From NCBI GenBank assembly GCA_025558095.1, contig JAIVFI010000024.1, forward strand, positions 186,001 to 250,000: a stretch of 64,000 nucleotides of DNA, given 5' to 3'. The DNA is from Hyaloraphidium curvatum. Lineage: Eukaryota > Monoblepharomycota > Hyaloraphidiomycetes > Hyaloraphidiales > Hyaloraphidiaceae. The position numbers were made by a program, and so were the translations under genes. This document shows positions 33,419 through 43,282 of the stretch, piece after piece (position 1 is the first letter of the stretch; every line of letters begins with the position of its first letter). A model generated the notes under the pieces. The model made no database searches and was not told where the DNA came from. It was given only the letters and a program-made list of their open reading frames with translations.

Positions 33419-34159
33419 ATGCCGACTGTTCTGGCCTACGAGCCCAATTCCCCGTGCGTCCCGATGCTTTCCAGCCTCTCGAAGGTCCACTGAACTCGTC
33501 ATTGACCTGACTTTGCTCGCCCATGACAGCTGCACGAACCGGTACCTGAGGTACACGTGGGACCAGGCGGCGCTCAAGAGGCACCAGAAACGCGTAAAAA
33601 CCATGACCGCGGCGGTGGACGACCGGTTGGAGGATTCGTTCAAGCCGAAGGAGTTCAACGCGAGCGCGGCGTCGGCGCAGCGGCAGCGGCAGAGGGAAAT
33701 CATGTCTGCCAACGCAAAGGTCGTCGGAACTACTAGCTTTCGTGCTCCCATTGGGACTCATTTGCCCTTTGGACTTCCGCAGATCGTCGGAAAGCTGGAC
33801 TCCATCGCCGCGCGGCCCCGACTCACCATCTCGGCCCCGCCGGCCGTCCTCAACATCAAGAAGACGAGCCATAACCCTCAGGCTGCCCGGAAGCTCCTCC
33901 TGGAGAACGAGGTGGGCACAGTCGGGGGCATCCATTGGGTCATTGGCCGACCCGACTCCCATTCCAGCGAATCGTGAACCGGATCTCGGATATCCTGACC
34001 GACAAGTACCAGCGGTCGCCATACAGCCGTGGACGGCTTCTGCAGGAGGCCGAGACGCTCGAAAAGCGGATGAGGCACCTAACAAAGTACCCGCCGATCC
34101 CAAAGACCGAGCTCCAGCGGCCCGAGTGGAACTCCCGGTTCGCGGTCGCCTGCCAATGA
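33419..34159 (+). CDS. Possible CFAP97/Hemingway-like ciliary protein
   Basis: 181 residues from exons 33419-33453, 33530-33719, 33783-33911 and 33968-34159. Splicing gives MPTVLAYEPNSPCTNRYLRY then TWDQAALKRHQKRVKT, and further on QRQREIMSANAKIVGKLDSI. The order W...HxxRVxT...REIxxxNxxxxxKLxxI resembles the CFAP97/Hemingway domain, a small motif in flagellar proteins. The C-terminal part (LLQEAETLEKRMRHLTKYPPIP) is helical with no known domain. The family call is tentative; the gene itself is well supported by four in-frame exons. If right, the organism builds flagella. Confidence 0.6.
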
Positions 34160-34377
34160 AACGAGTGCCGCAGCTTGTTTGCGGTAGTTATTTGCCACCA
34201 TGTAACACGTAGCACGCTGTCTATACTTGACTTTGAACGTCGTCTTCAGTCATTCGGCACGTCAGTCATTCGGCACGTCCCCGATGTCCCCGCACAAGAC
34301 CGGCCATGGAGCAGAATAGTTCCTCCCCAGCAAAACCCCAGCGTCCGCAAAACAGGCAATGAGCGGTCCACGGCAGA

Positions 34378-35004
34378 TCACTGGAGCGAGCAGCTCGACT
34401 CGTCCTTCTTCTTTGCCGGCGCGGCCCCGGGCTTTGCCGCGCCCGCCGCCGCCTTCTCCGCCGGCTTCTCCGCGGCGGCGGCGCCCGCGCCGCTAGCCTT
34501 CTCGATCTCCGAAATCATCATTTCGAAGACCTTGGTGATGTTCTGGTTGAGCCGCGCCGAACTCTCGATGGCGACGCAGTTCCACTCCTTTGCCACCTTC
34601 TGGGCCTCCTCCTGCGACACCTGGCGCTGCAGGTGGAGGTCACACTTGTTGCCCACGAGCACGATGGGCACAAAGTCCGTCCCCGTGTAGTTGAGGATCT
34701 TATCGCGGATGATGTTGCACATCTCGAACGAGGTGCGGGACGTGATGGCGTAGACGAGCACGTAGCCGTGGATCCCGATGCTGTGCTTCTGGTTCAGGAT
34801 CGAGTACTCGTCCTGGCCCGCCGTGTCGATGATCTCCAGGGCGTAGTCCTGCCCCTTGTACTTCAGCACCTTGGTGAAGGTGTTTTCGATGGTCGGGTAG
34901 TAGGACTCGACGTAGTGGTTCTCCACGAACTGAATCGTCAGCGACGACTTGCCGACGGCGCGGAAGCCGAGCACGGCTATCCGCCGCGTCTTTGGCGGCG
35001 CCAT
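34378..35004 (-). CDS. RHEB: Small GTPase RHEB
   Basis: Ras-family activator of TORC1, 208 residues, intronless. G1 is GFRAVGKSSL with the RHEB-specific Arg; the effector loop is YYPTIENTFTK; G3 is DTAGQDEYS; G4 is NKCD (human RHEB has NKKD); G5 is ESSAR. The protein ends in CSLQ, a CaaX prenylation box. Between the G domain and CaaX is an extended Ala/Pro/Lys-rich linker, making it ~25 residues longer than human RHEB. Start at ATG 35004 gives MAPPKTRRIAVLG; an upstream GTG frame extension is not needed. Confidence 0.95.
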   Translation of the reverse strand: MAPPKTRRIAVLGFRAVGKSSLTIQFVENHYVESYYPTIENTFTKVLKYKGQDYALEIIDTAGQDEYSILNQKHSIGIHGYVLVYAITSRTSFEMCNIIRDKILNYTGTDFVPIVLVGNKCDLHLQRQVSQEEAQKVAKEWNCVAIESSARLNQNITKVFEMMISEIEKASGAGAAAAEKPAEKAAAGAAKPGAAPAKKKDESSCSLQ

Positions 35005-35182
35005 TCCGGGCGGGGCGAGGCGGCCGGTCGCTCTGTTTGCGGTTGCGTTGGCGCGGGCGCCGCGACAGATCACTTCGGACGGGCATCTCCACTGGGTCCT
35101 CTTGACCTGAATCGCGTCTTTCGACCCTATTCTTGGTCGAAGAAGGCGTCTTGAACCTCATCGTCGAGATTTGGGCGGCCCG

Positions 35183-35666
35183 ATGGCGGCCGCGACGCCC
35201 GGCACCGATGCCACGCCCCTGGACTTCCTCGACGACGTGTCCTCGCTGGACGAGGGCCGAGTGCCGTACCAGCACTCGCACGACGACTCGCTACCCGACT
35301 CGGCAGTCTACTCGCAGGGCATCCTGGACCTGCTCGCGCCCGTCATGCAGGAGCTCGACATGCGCGTCGCGGCGACGCGGGACTCGCAGGCGGACCTGCA
35401 CAGGGAGATACAGAGGCTGCAGGCGGAGCTGCAGATGCTACTGACGGCCACGGCGGTGCCTCCGGGGCTGAATGCCGAGGTGGAGGCCGGGATGAAGAAG
35501 CTGGACTCGATGCGGAAGAGGCTCGCGGCGCTCAACTCGAACCTGGCCAGCTGTGGGTCCCCAAGGCCGTCCGGGCTTTGTTTCAGGTCACTAACGAGGT
35601 CGTGGTCTCGCAGATAAGACGAGGTTGGACAAATGTCTGACGATTATCGCGGCCCCACGACGATAG
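35183..35666 (+). CDS. Snapin-like coiled-coil protein (BLOC-1/BORC subunit)
   Basis: 140 residues from exons 35183-35552 and 35614-35666. The central helix ILDLLAPVMQELDMRVAATR..QADLHREIQRLQAELQ and the following AGMKKLDSMRKRLAALNSNL with YKTRLDKC match the length and heptad layout of snapin/pallidin-type proteins (human snapin is 136 residues). These act in BLOC-1 and BORC on lysosome-related organelles. The intron has a CTAAC branch site 22 nt before its AG. It is divergent from RHEB, 178 bp apart. Other small coiled-coil subunits of the same complexes cannot be excluded. Confidence 0.65.
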
Positions 35667-35948
35667 CAAAGCGCTCGCCGAACTTGGTTCATCATGGAAC
35701 ATTCGGGGTGTCGAAATCGCGCGCGAGAGGGCTGTTGGCTGCCGAGGACATTGCCATCGTTGGTTGCCGGCACCGCACCGGCCCCGAAACCTTGATTATG
35801 TGGGGATAAGCTACACCGCTTTGACGCCGCGCTTTTACGATTGCGCTCCTCCCTTCTGGCACATGGCCGGGTATCGTTCGATCTGCCAATCAGCCCGTCG
35901 GCCTCGGCTCCTGCTTCTCCCGCTCCGGCGGCACGTCGCGAGGACGGT

Positions 35949-36961
35949 CTACTTGCGCTTGAACAGCTGCTCGATGCTCTGCATCTCCTGCAGCACCCTG
36001 GCCTTGGCCTTCCTGAGGTCCTCGATCTCCTCCCCGATCTTGCCCCCCCTCGCCTCGACGACGCGGACCAGCTTGGCGTGAAGCTCCCTGCCGTCGCGGA
36101 GGCGGTCGGCCATCTTCTCGAACCCGGCGGATATCTCCGGCATCTTCTCTGCGGGATCGGGATAGTCAGCGTTGTAGGCCGGACTTTCCGCGGCTGGAAT
36201 GCATGCGCACCGGTTGCAAGCTTCTCGAGTGCGTCGAAGGCTTCCTCGGGGGTCATCTCGTCCGTGATTGGCACCTCGGCGTTGTTGTACGGGTCCCAGC
36301 CCTCGGCGACAGGCCCGGCGCCGTCGCTTTCGCGCTCGTAGTCGCCGTCCTGCTGTCCAGGCTCGCTGCCGTCCTTGTCCTGCGCCGATCGGAGTAAGAT
36401 CGCGAAAGCGAAGGGGGGGAAGGCGGGACCGACCTCGTTCTCCTCCCCCTCGGGCGACGCCTCGGGGCCATCCTGCTGCGCGTTGTCGATCGCTGTGGTC
36501 ACGTCTGCCCGCGGTTGGCGGCCGCGAAGGGGGGATCTCGCGCGGGGTGACTCACAGAACTCGTGCTGCTCGACGCGGACCAGCTGCTGCGGCGACGACC
36601 TTCCTTCCGCGCCGAGCGCGTCGCGCACTTCGGCAAACCTCGTGACGCGCTGGCTGCCCCCCACGAGCTCGCGGTCCGCGTCCAGGTACGCCTGCACGGC
36701 CGCGCACTCGTCGGGCCTGCCGGGGGCGAAGCGCGGCGCGGGCTGCGAGAAGGTGTGGCGAGGGCGCTTCGCGTCGAAGTCGGAGTCGGCGAAAGGCCTC
36801 TTGGCGGGCATCGGCATCGGCGTGGCGAGGAACGGGTTCGGGAGATCCTGCTGGCCGGGCACGTCGCGGTCCGTCGGCGGGCTCGGCGGGCGCTCGGCGC
36901 GGCGGGCCGGCAGGACCGCGCGCATGGCGTTGCCGAGGCTCAGGGTGGGGCGGGCTGCCAT
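35949..36961 (-). CDS. Unrecognised protein with C-terminal coiled coil
   Basis: 281 residues from exons 36961-36556, 36504-36434, 36379-36211 and 36148-35949. The N-terminal two thirds are disordered: Arg/Pro-rich start, a KRPFADSDFDAKRPR patch that could be a nuclear signal, and an acidic middle. The last ~75 residues form a coiled coil (FEKMADRLRDGRELHAKLVR, GEEIEDLRKAKARVLQEMQ) ending in LFKRK. Introns of 51-62 nt keep frame. It converges with the snapin-like gene. No family recognised; a nuclear or kinetochore adaptor is one guess, unsupported. Confidence 0.68.
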
Positions 36962-37300
36962 TTTCCTGGTCGCGAAGGCTGCTGGCTGGAGTGCGGTCGC
37001 GGGGCGAGTTGGGAATCAGAAACGAGCGGTGAGGCGTTCACACGCGACTCCAACAGTCAACCTCCACACCATAATGCGTTACACGTCGTCCTCTGCCCTG
37101 CAAAACTGGTGCAGACTAGATCCTTTATGCTACGGTTAGCAGGGGGGATCTCATGAGTCAACGAAGGCCGGGACTTCCGATTGCCCGGCCGTGAGCGAGC
37201 CCGTGGGCGCAAAGCACGAAAGATGTTCCCATGCCGGAGCTGAGAATCATTCTATCATTCTCCTCTCATTACAGCACATTCGCGAGTCTGCACCACACGT
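36962..37300. other. Intergenic, no gene seen
   Basis: 339 bp upstream of the coiled-coil gene and downstream of the acidic orphan gene, both on the minus strand. Includes AT-richer sequence at 37240-37290 (ATTCTATCATTCTCC) probably forming a 3' UTR. Confidence 0.45.
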
Positions 37301-38031
37301 TTACAATGCCATCGTCCCCGATTGAGATGCTGTCGATGCCGATGCGATCGCCGCTCCGCCAGCACCGCTACAACCGCTGTCTTCACCGCAGTCCTCGCTG
37401 CGGTCGCGCTTGTTTCCTCCGCTGCTCGGCTCTCTCACTGCCTCTGCCTCGCGCAACTGGTTTGCGACGACGCTCCGAGATTCGTGCGATCCCGTGTCGG
37501 GACTGTCGGGGCCTTCCACGGAGTCGTTCGAACTACCGCTGCAGGCTGCATGATGATCGACATCGTCGGAAAGCACGGTCATAGGTCCTTCGTTGTCGCC
37601 GCGAGCGCCTTGGCGGTGACGATTTTCTTCCTCGTAGTCGTCGCTGGAGCAGGTAGCTCAGAGCTCGAACTAATGTGACAGTGGGAAAGCTCGACAGCCC
37701 ACCCTCCGTAACTGTTGCTGTCATCTGTGTGCGTCGAGTCGGTGCCATCTGAATGCCAGAATGCTGAATCGGTTTCGCTCGACGCAGCGGGATCTGCGGT
37801 GACGTTGCTCCCGGTCCAGCTGTACGTCGTCGTCTCGGTTGCGGTGCTTGTACCATCTTGAAGCTCGTCGCTGTTGTATTCTCCATCTTCGGATTCCGTG
37901 TCCCCGAGCTCCGCTTGGGACTCGCGTGGCGAGCCCTGGGAAAGAGAACGCGGCGGCCCCGTGACACCGGCAACCGAGCCCGAGCTTGCTCCCGAAGCAG
38001 AGGTGGATCTCGAGGTTATGTTGCTGGACAT
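37301..38031 (-). CDS. Acidic disordered orphan protein, paralogue 1
   Basis: Two exons, 38031-37703 and 37643-37301, spliced at phase 2 through a 59-nt GTGGGC...CCAG intron; 223 residues. It starts MSS and is rich in Ser, Asp, Glu, Gly and Thr, with SPRESQAELGDTESEDGE, a YSWTGS motif, and in exon 2 DDVDHHAACSG and GNKRDRSEDCGED. No signal peptide or membrane helix. It is clearly homologous to the gene at 50788-51512, which has the same intron position and phase and the same spliced length. Function unknown. The opposite strand has hydrophobic open frames, which I treat as shadows of the acidic codons. Confidence 0.72.
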
Positions 38032-38292
38032 TTCAAGACCCGATTGATTTGGACCTTTGTGAAGTGGGGGTCGCACGAACTCGGAACCGTGCGACCCTCG
38101 TGGCTATGAGGGAGAAGGAGCCCGATCCGGCGCTCTGGCCCGCCAAGGTGCGATGACGGCAATTTGGCGGAAAGTAGCGACGGCGGACGCACTTGCAATG
38201 CTGCTTTGCTTTAGCTTGACCGGCGAGGCGGCGGGTAAACATTAAACGATTCGCCAAAGCACTCTTCCCCAGGCCTCCGCCCTCTAGCTAGC

Positions 38293-39171
38293 ATGACGTC
38301 CATATCCCACTCCTGCGCATCGTGCGCGCCGGAAACGCTCGCCCGCATCCTCCACCACCAGTACGCCGCGGCCACGCTGCCGACCGACGCCGCCGCCTCG
38401 GCGCGCCTGGCTGTCAACTTGGCGCTGCTGCCGGAAGACCTGCAGCTCCGCCTCGCCGCCGCGAACCGCGACGTCGCCCTCATCACCTCGCCCTCCTGCT
38501 CCATCGTCGCCGTCCGGGGCACGGACCTTGCCAGTTTGCACAACGGGTCGCGCGACGCGCTGAACGACGCGTTCCTCGCCGTCTGCGCCGTGCCCCCGCG
38601 CACCGACGCAGTCCGGACGCTGCTCGACCGTTCTTGGCCGGATCTGCTTGGCCCGTCTTGGGCGACAGAGAAACCGTGGATCATCACGGGGCACTCGCTG
38701 GGCGGCCGAATAGCGATCACGCTGGTGGAACACTACCCAAAGGCGACGGCGGTCGTGTTCAACCCGGCGTTCCCGACAAAGTGCCACATGGGGGAGCATT
38801 TCCGGAGGGTGGTCGCGTACATGGTCAACGGAGACTGGGTCTCCAAGTGGTATCCGGACTTGAACGGAATGAAGATGATGGAGGGAAGGGTGGGAATGAA
38901 CAAGCACGCGATCCTGAACTTTGTCACGGATGAGACTGTGGGGGTGACGAAACAGACCGTGGTGCAGGTTGCCGAGGTTTCGGACACGGGAACGGAAACG
39001 GAGGAAGATTCCGAGGTCCCGCGAAACGGCGAGCTCGCGGCGATAAAGACAGAGTCGTTTACCATTCGGCACGGAAGCTTTGGAGAGACCCTGCTCAAAC
39101 AAAGTCGGTTGCTGATGGACTCGCTTCACTTGTCACCACGCGTGCCGAGTCCCCGGCAGCATACTGCGTGA
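38293..39171 (+). CDS. Alpha/beta hydrolase, lipase class 3-like
   Basis: Intronless, 292 residues from ATG 38293. The nucleophile elbow is ITGHSLGGRIAI (GxSxG), followed by a strand typical of class-3 lipases (ATAVVFNPAF). An upstream IVAVRGTDLASL strand fits the RGT motif that class-3 lipases use near the oxyanion site. Asp in NGDWVSKWYP and His in NKHAILNF are candidates for the remaining triad residues. No signal peptide, so it is probably cytosolic. The C-terminal ~90 residues are Thr/Glu-rich and unassigned. Confidence 0.8.
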   Translation: MTSISHSCASCAPETLARILHHQYAAATLPTDAAASARLAVNLALLPEDLQLRLAAANRDVALITSPSCSIVAVRGTDLASLHNGSRDALNDAFLAVCAVPPRTDAVRTLLDRSWPDLLGPSWATEKPWIITGHSLGGRIAITLVEHYPKATAVVFNPAFPTKCHMGEHFRRVVAYMVNGDWVSKWYPDLNGMKMMEGRVGMNKHAILNFVTDETVGVTKQTVVQVAEVSDTGTETEEDSEVPRNGELAAIKTESFTIRHGSFGETLLKQSRLLMDSLHLSPRVPSPRQHTA

Positions 39172-39286
39172 GGTTGGAGCTTTCGAATTTGGAAATGTTG
39201 CTTACTGTTGGTCATTTGGAGGATTGATTTGATTTGGAATCGATCAAATTCAGCTCACGTTGAACATTCGAGTGTTCGACCAATCT

Positions 39287-40738
39287 TCAGTATTCCCTCC
39301 TCCTCTCCTTGCCCACCGCCACCACCGCCGCCCTCACCCTCCATAGCTCGTCCGCCCTCTTCCTGGCCTTTGCGGCGGTCTTTTCCAGCCCGAGCTCGCG
39401 AAGCACCCACTCCCTCGCCTTCCGGCCCTTTTCCGCCGCCTCCTCCGGGTGCTCGACGATCCGCTTCATGGCTTCCGCCGCGGCGTCGACTGAGGGTTCG
39501 GCCCACTTGTAACCCTTCTTGTACGCCCCCACGTCCTCGCTGTTTTCCTTCATCCCGTACGGTACGAGGTACGAAAAGTCCTCCCGCATGAAGTCCACGT
39601 TGCCCGAATAATTCGTGGCCACGACCGGCCTGCCGTGCGCGAGCATCTGCAGCATTCCCAGGCCGAACCCCTCGGCGCGGTGCAGGCTCGCGTAGGCGTC
39701 GGCGGCGGCAAAAAGCGCGCCGACCTTGTCCTCGGGCAGGTGCTTCGATATGAGCCTAATGCGGGGGTCCTTTTCCGCGATGGACGACACCTCATTCCAG
39801 TCCCGCGCGGCGGTGTGGTGCGCCGAGTCGCAGTGCGTGGATTTAAGGAGCAGCCGCGGGCGGCGGTCGGGGTCCTCGGGCGAGCCGGCCGGGAAGGCCT
39901 TCAAAAAGGCGCGGAGCACGGCGACGGGGTTCTTTCGCACCGTTGTCGAGTGGCAGTCGAAGGAATAGAGGAAATAGAAGCCGCGGTCCTCCAGGCCGAG
40001 CTCCTTCCGCGCGGCGAGGGTGCGCTCCGCCGTGACGGGGGGCTCGAAGCGCACGGGCAGCGGCGGGATGTGCACCGATACGGGGAGCTGCGAAGAGTGG
40101 CGGAAGGCCTGGGCAATGAAGGTGGTGGGAGCCCAGATTTCGTCGACCGAGTTGAAGATGTCGAGGATATTGGCGGGGAACTGTTCCATCTCCCAGAACC
40201 ACCAGGCGACGTTGATCCGGCCGTCCCGCGGGTCAAAGCCGAACTTATCGTAGAAAGTTTTGATCACGGGGCCGATCAGGTCGGGTCCGACCCCCCAGAG
40301 GTTGATAAAGTGCGGGTTTGGCTTCGTGCAGTCTGCCAACTCGAGCTTGCCCCCCGTGGCGGCCGACTCGTCGAGCACGGCCTGCAACGGGGCGTCCGAC
40401 GCCGTGTGCGGGATGCGAAACACGGTCTGGGCATCGCAGATGCGGGTGGGGATGCCCGACTTTGCCAGCGAGCGCAGGAACGAGCGGCCGGCGACGCCCA
40501 GGCCCAGCTCCGCCCGTGCCCACAAATAGAATGTAATGCCGTACGAGGCGTCGACCGGCGGCAGCAGCGGCGGCGGCGGCGGCGGGCACGCGGGGCATGC
40601 GGCACATGCGGGGCAGTCCGCGCACGCGGGACACGCGGGCGGCGGCGGCGGGGCCGGGCACGGCGGCGGCGGCCGCGCCTGCAGCGCGATCAGCGCGACG
40701 ACGGCCGCCAGCAGCAGCGTGCGAACCACCGGCGCCAT
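39287..40738 (-). CDS. GT4-type glycosyltransferase, predicted type II membrane protein
   Basis: 483 residues, intronless, ATG 40738. A signal anchor (LLLAAVVALIAL) is followed by a stem made almost only of Pro, Cys and Ala (CPACADCPACAACPACPPPP). The catalytic domain shows NVAWWFWEMEQFP, EIWAPTTFIAQAF, the GT-B phosphate region FDCHSTTVRKNP, and the retaining GT4 motif HRAEGFGLGMLQMLAHGRPV (E-x7-E-like) with NYSGNVDFM. Likely a Golgi enzyme making a glycan or glycoprotein; donor unknown. The neighbouring GDP-mannose dehydratase suggests, but does not prove, a GDP-sugar context. Confidence 0.85.
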   Translation of the reverse strand: MAPVVRTLLLAAVVALIALQARPPPPCPAPPPPPACPACADCPACAACPACPPPPPPLLPPVDASYGITFYLWARAELGLGVAGRSFLRSLAKSGIPTRICDAQTVFRIPHTASDAPLQAVLDESAATGGKLELADCTKPNPHFINLWGVGPDLIGPVIKTFYDKFGFDPRDGRINVAWWFWEMEQFPANILDIFNSVDEIWAPTTFIAQAFRHSSQLPVSVHIPPLPVRFEPPVTAERTLAARKELGLEDRGFYFLYSFDCHSTTVRKNPVAVLRAFLKAFPAGSPEDPDRRPRLLLKSTHCDSAHHTAARDWNEVSSIAEKDPRIRLISKHLPEDKVGALFAAADAYASLHRAEGFGLGMLQMLAHGRPVVATNYSGNVDFMREDFSYLVPYGMKENSEDVGAYKKGYKWAEPSVDAAAEAMKRIVEHPEEAAEKGRKAREWVLRELGLEKTAAKARKRADELWRVRAAVVAVGKERRREY

Positions 40739-41259
40739 CCCTAAAATCTTATCCGTTGGCAAGTGTCAACAAGCTAAGGACGCCGCAGGGGACGCCGGCC
40801 CCCATCCGCCGGCCGCAACAGAATGACGACAGCCTCGCGCCAGTTCAGCCACCCGTCCGCCGGCAACCTCGTACGTGCGAAAGACGCCCGATACATAAGA
40901 CCGGATAGCCGGCGCGCTGCTGCGTTGGCGGATCGGTCCGGTGGCGCGTCCCCAGCCGGTCGGGCGGCGGGGGCAACTTGCCGCCCGCGGATCTCCTCGG
41001 CACCGGCACCCGCCACCTGGATACGCCTATAAACAGGCATCTACCGATCTGCTCATTTTTGGGCCCCGCTGGAACAGCTCGGTCTTTATCCACTGCGGCG
41101 TGCGGTCGGGATTGCGGGGGCTTCCGTTGCTCGAAAATATCGCAGGCAACTGCGGACACGCCGTATGGGTCGTACGTTACTGACGACGGTGGGAAGCCGA
41201 TCGGCACCAAGGACTACATACATTCGGGACCACCATGGCGGGGCCAGTTCCGCCCGCCC
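40739..41259. other. Intergenic, no gene seen
   Basis: 521 bp upstream of the glycosyltransferase gene. No convincing open frame with an ATG and splice-consistent continuation, no RNA structure or repeat noticed. Confidence 0.45.
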
Positions 41260-41530
41260 CTACAAGTTCCAACTGCTTCCGGCAGCGATCGCGTTCCGCT
41301 GCAGCGTACTCTTCTAAGGCCACCAAGCACGACGTGCCGACGACCCAACTGCCCCCGAAGCAGGCTGTGACCTGGAACCACCACTCCTTCCCCGGGCTGG
41401 CGAAGATTTCGGCGCAGGTGCGGTCCCCCTCGCAGTTCTTGATGTAGAGCTCGAAGCACCGGACCCCGTACCACGCGGGCCCATTCTGCTCGCGGATGCC
41501 GAAATTCGCGTCGAGCCCGGTGTGGATGGA
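41260..41530 (-). CDS. 3' exons of an unrecognised Cys-rich protein (5' part not resolved)
   Basis: A minus-strand exon opens at an acceptor (CGGCAG) and reads 41530-41372 with strongly protein-like sequence: GLDANFGIREQNGPAWYGVR, CFELYIKNCEGDRTCAEIF and PGKEWWFQ, with three Cys and four Trp. A 73-nt GT-AG intron then leads to 41298-41260 (RNAIAAGSSWNL stop); reading through instead gives a longer Cys-containing tail. Upstream exons toward 41900 could not be assigned. It may be a secreted Cys-rich domain, a truncated gene, or the last exons of a gene overlapping the GMD promoter. Confidence 0.45.
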
Positions 41531-41914
41531 CTGCCGGTGCGGGGCGTGGTCAGGCGGACCGCGTCAGCATCTCGCCCCCCCCGCCGGCACGGGGAGAGGA
41601 CGGCCCACAGAGTCCCTTGTACACCCTTTTCCGGCCCGGTCCCCTCCGTCCCTCTATCCCACGCCGCCCAGACCCGGCCGGCCGGCGACGGAATCTCGCC
41701 CACCGGCCGGATCAAGCCGGTCTTTAGTCGCCCGTCCGACCAGGCATCCGAAGAATCCGTGTGATCGGGCACTACGGACCGAGGGGGCTGGGGCGCGAGG
41801 TCTGGAGTCAGGATCCCCCACAACAGGGGCATCATCCCTCGAAACGTCGCAGAGCAGGCGCGCGCCCGACCGGCCCGCGGCCGCCGCAATCCGCACGGTG
41901 CTCGCGCGGCCGAA
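41531..41914. other. Unassigned stretch before GMD
   Basis: 384 bp between the Cys-rich exon and the GMD start codon. It must hold the GMD promoter and perhaps the missing 5' exons of the minus-strand Cys-rich gene. No single model stands out. Confidence 0.4.
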
Positions 41915-43282
41915 ATGACTGCGCTGGAGGCGTGGCCGCGGCCCGCCCCCCGGGCGGCGCCGGCGCCATTGTTTGTGCCGCGCCGCGCCCGCGCCCCCTC
42001 CCCCGAGCCGCCCCCGCGGGTGGCGCCGCCGCTGCGGCGAAAATCCGCGCTGATCACAGGTGGGAGATCCGCGGCAGTGCCGCCGCGGCGGCCCCTGACG
42101 CCCGCTCCGCCCCGACCCGCCCGCCCCACTTGGGCCGCGCAGGAATCACGGGCCAGGACGGCAAATACCTCGCGGAGCTCCTCCTCGCAAAGGGCTACGC
42201 CGTGCACGGCATCGTCCGCGCGTCGTCTTCGCCCGCAGCGGACCCGCAGCTGCCGTTCGAGGACGACCCTGCGGACGGCTTCAGCCCGCTCGAACCAAAG
42301 GTCGAGCTGCACGACGGCGACCTCGCCGACGCCTCGCGGCTCACGGCCATCCTCGCCCGCGTGCGGCCGGACGAGGTGTACCTGCTCGGCGCGCAGTCGC
42401 ACGTGCGGGCGTCGTTCGAGCTGGCAGAGTACACGGCGCAGGTGGACGCTATCGGGCCGCTGCGGATGCTCGAGGCGCTGCGGGCCACGGGGCTGGCCGG
42501 CTCGTCGAGGGTGTACCTGGCGTCGACGTCGGAGCTGTTTGGCAACGCCAAGGAGTCGCCGCAGAACGAACGCACGCTTTATCGGCCGCGGAATCCGTAC
42601 GGTGAGCGCAACGGCCCGCGCACTCTGGGTCCTGGATTGCTGATCTGCTTCCTCGGCCCGCTTGCCTCCCCCTATCGGTATCCCAGGAGTCGCAAAGCTG
42701 TTTGCCCACGAGTCGGTCCGCTCCTACCGCGAGGCCCACGGCATGCACGCCTCCTCGGGCATCCACTACAACCACGAATCCCCGCGCCGCGGGCGCTCCT
42801 TCGTCACCCGCAAGATCTCCTCCGGCGCCGCCGCCGTGCGACTCGGCCTGCTGGATTGCCTCGAATTGGGGGATTTGGACTCGCGGCGGGACTGGAGCCA
42901 CGCGCGGGACCACGTCCGGGGCATGTGGCTGGCCTTGCAGGAAAAGGAGGGCGGGGACTATGTGTTTGCGTCGGGGAGGGCGAGGACGGTGCGGGAGTTT
43001 TGCGCGGCGGCGTTCGCGGCCGCGGGCATCCCCCTGGTGTTCAAGGGCTCCGGGGTCGACGAGATCGGCGTGGATGCGGCCACGGGACGGGTGCGCGTGC
43101 GCGTGGACAAGGCGCTATACCGGCCAGAGACCGGTGCCGTGCTGGTCGGTGATGCCGCGAAGGCCCAGGTGGCGCTGGGGTGGAGCTGCGAGACGGGGTT
43201 CGAGGAGATGGTCCGGGAGATGGTGGAGCGGGACCTGGAGGAGCTGGCAAAGAGCGGGTGCGGATGGGCGTCCGGGCCGTGA
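41915..43282 (+). CDS. GMD: GDP-mannose 4,6-dehydratase
   Basis: Extended SDR that converts GDP-D-mannose to GDP-4-keto-6-deoxymannose, the first step to GDP-L-fucose or GDP-D-rhamnose. 399 residues from exons 41915-42059, 42143-42601 and 42687-43282. Splicing forms ALITGITGQDGKYLAELLL, the GMD-type nucleotide-binding start. Other signatures: LLGAQSHVRASFE, STSELFGNAKESPQNE, the catalytic YGVAK (across intron 2), NHESPRRGRSFVTRKI and RDWSHARDHVRGMW. An Ala/Pro/Arg-rich ~45-residue N-terminal extension is extra. All key residues are present. Confidence 0.93.
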
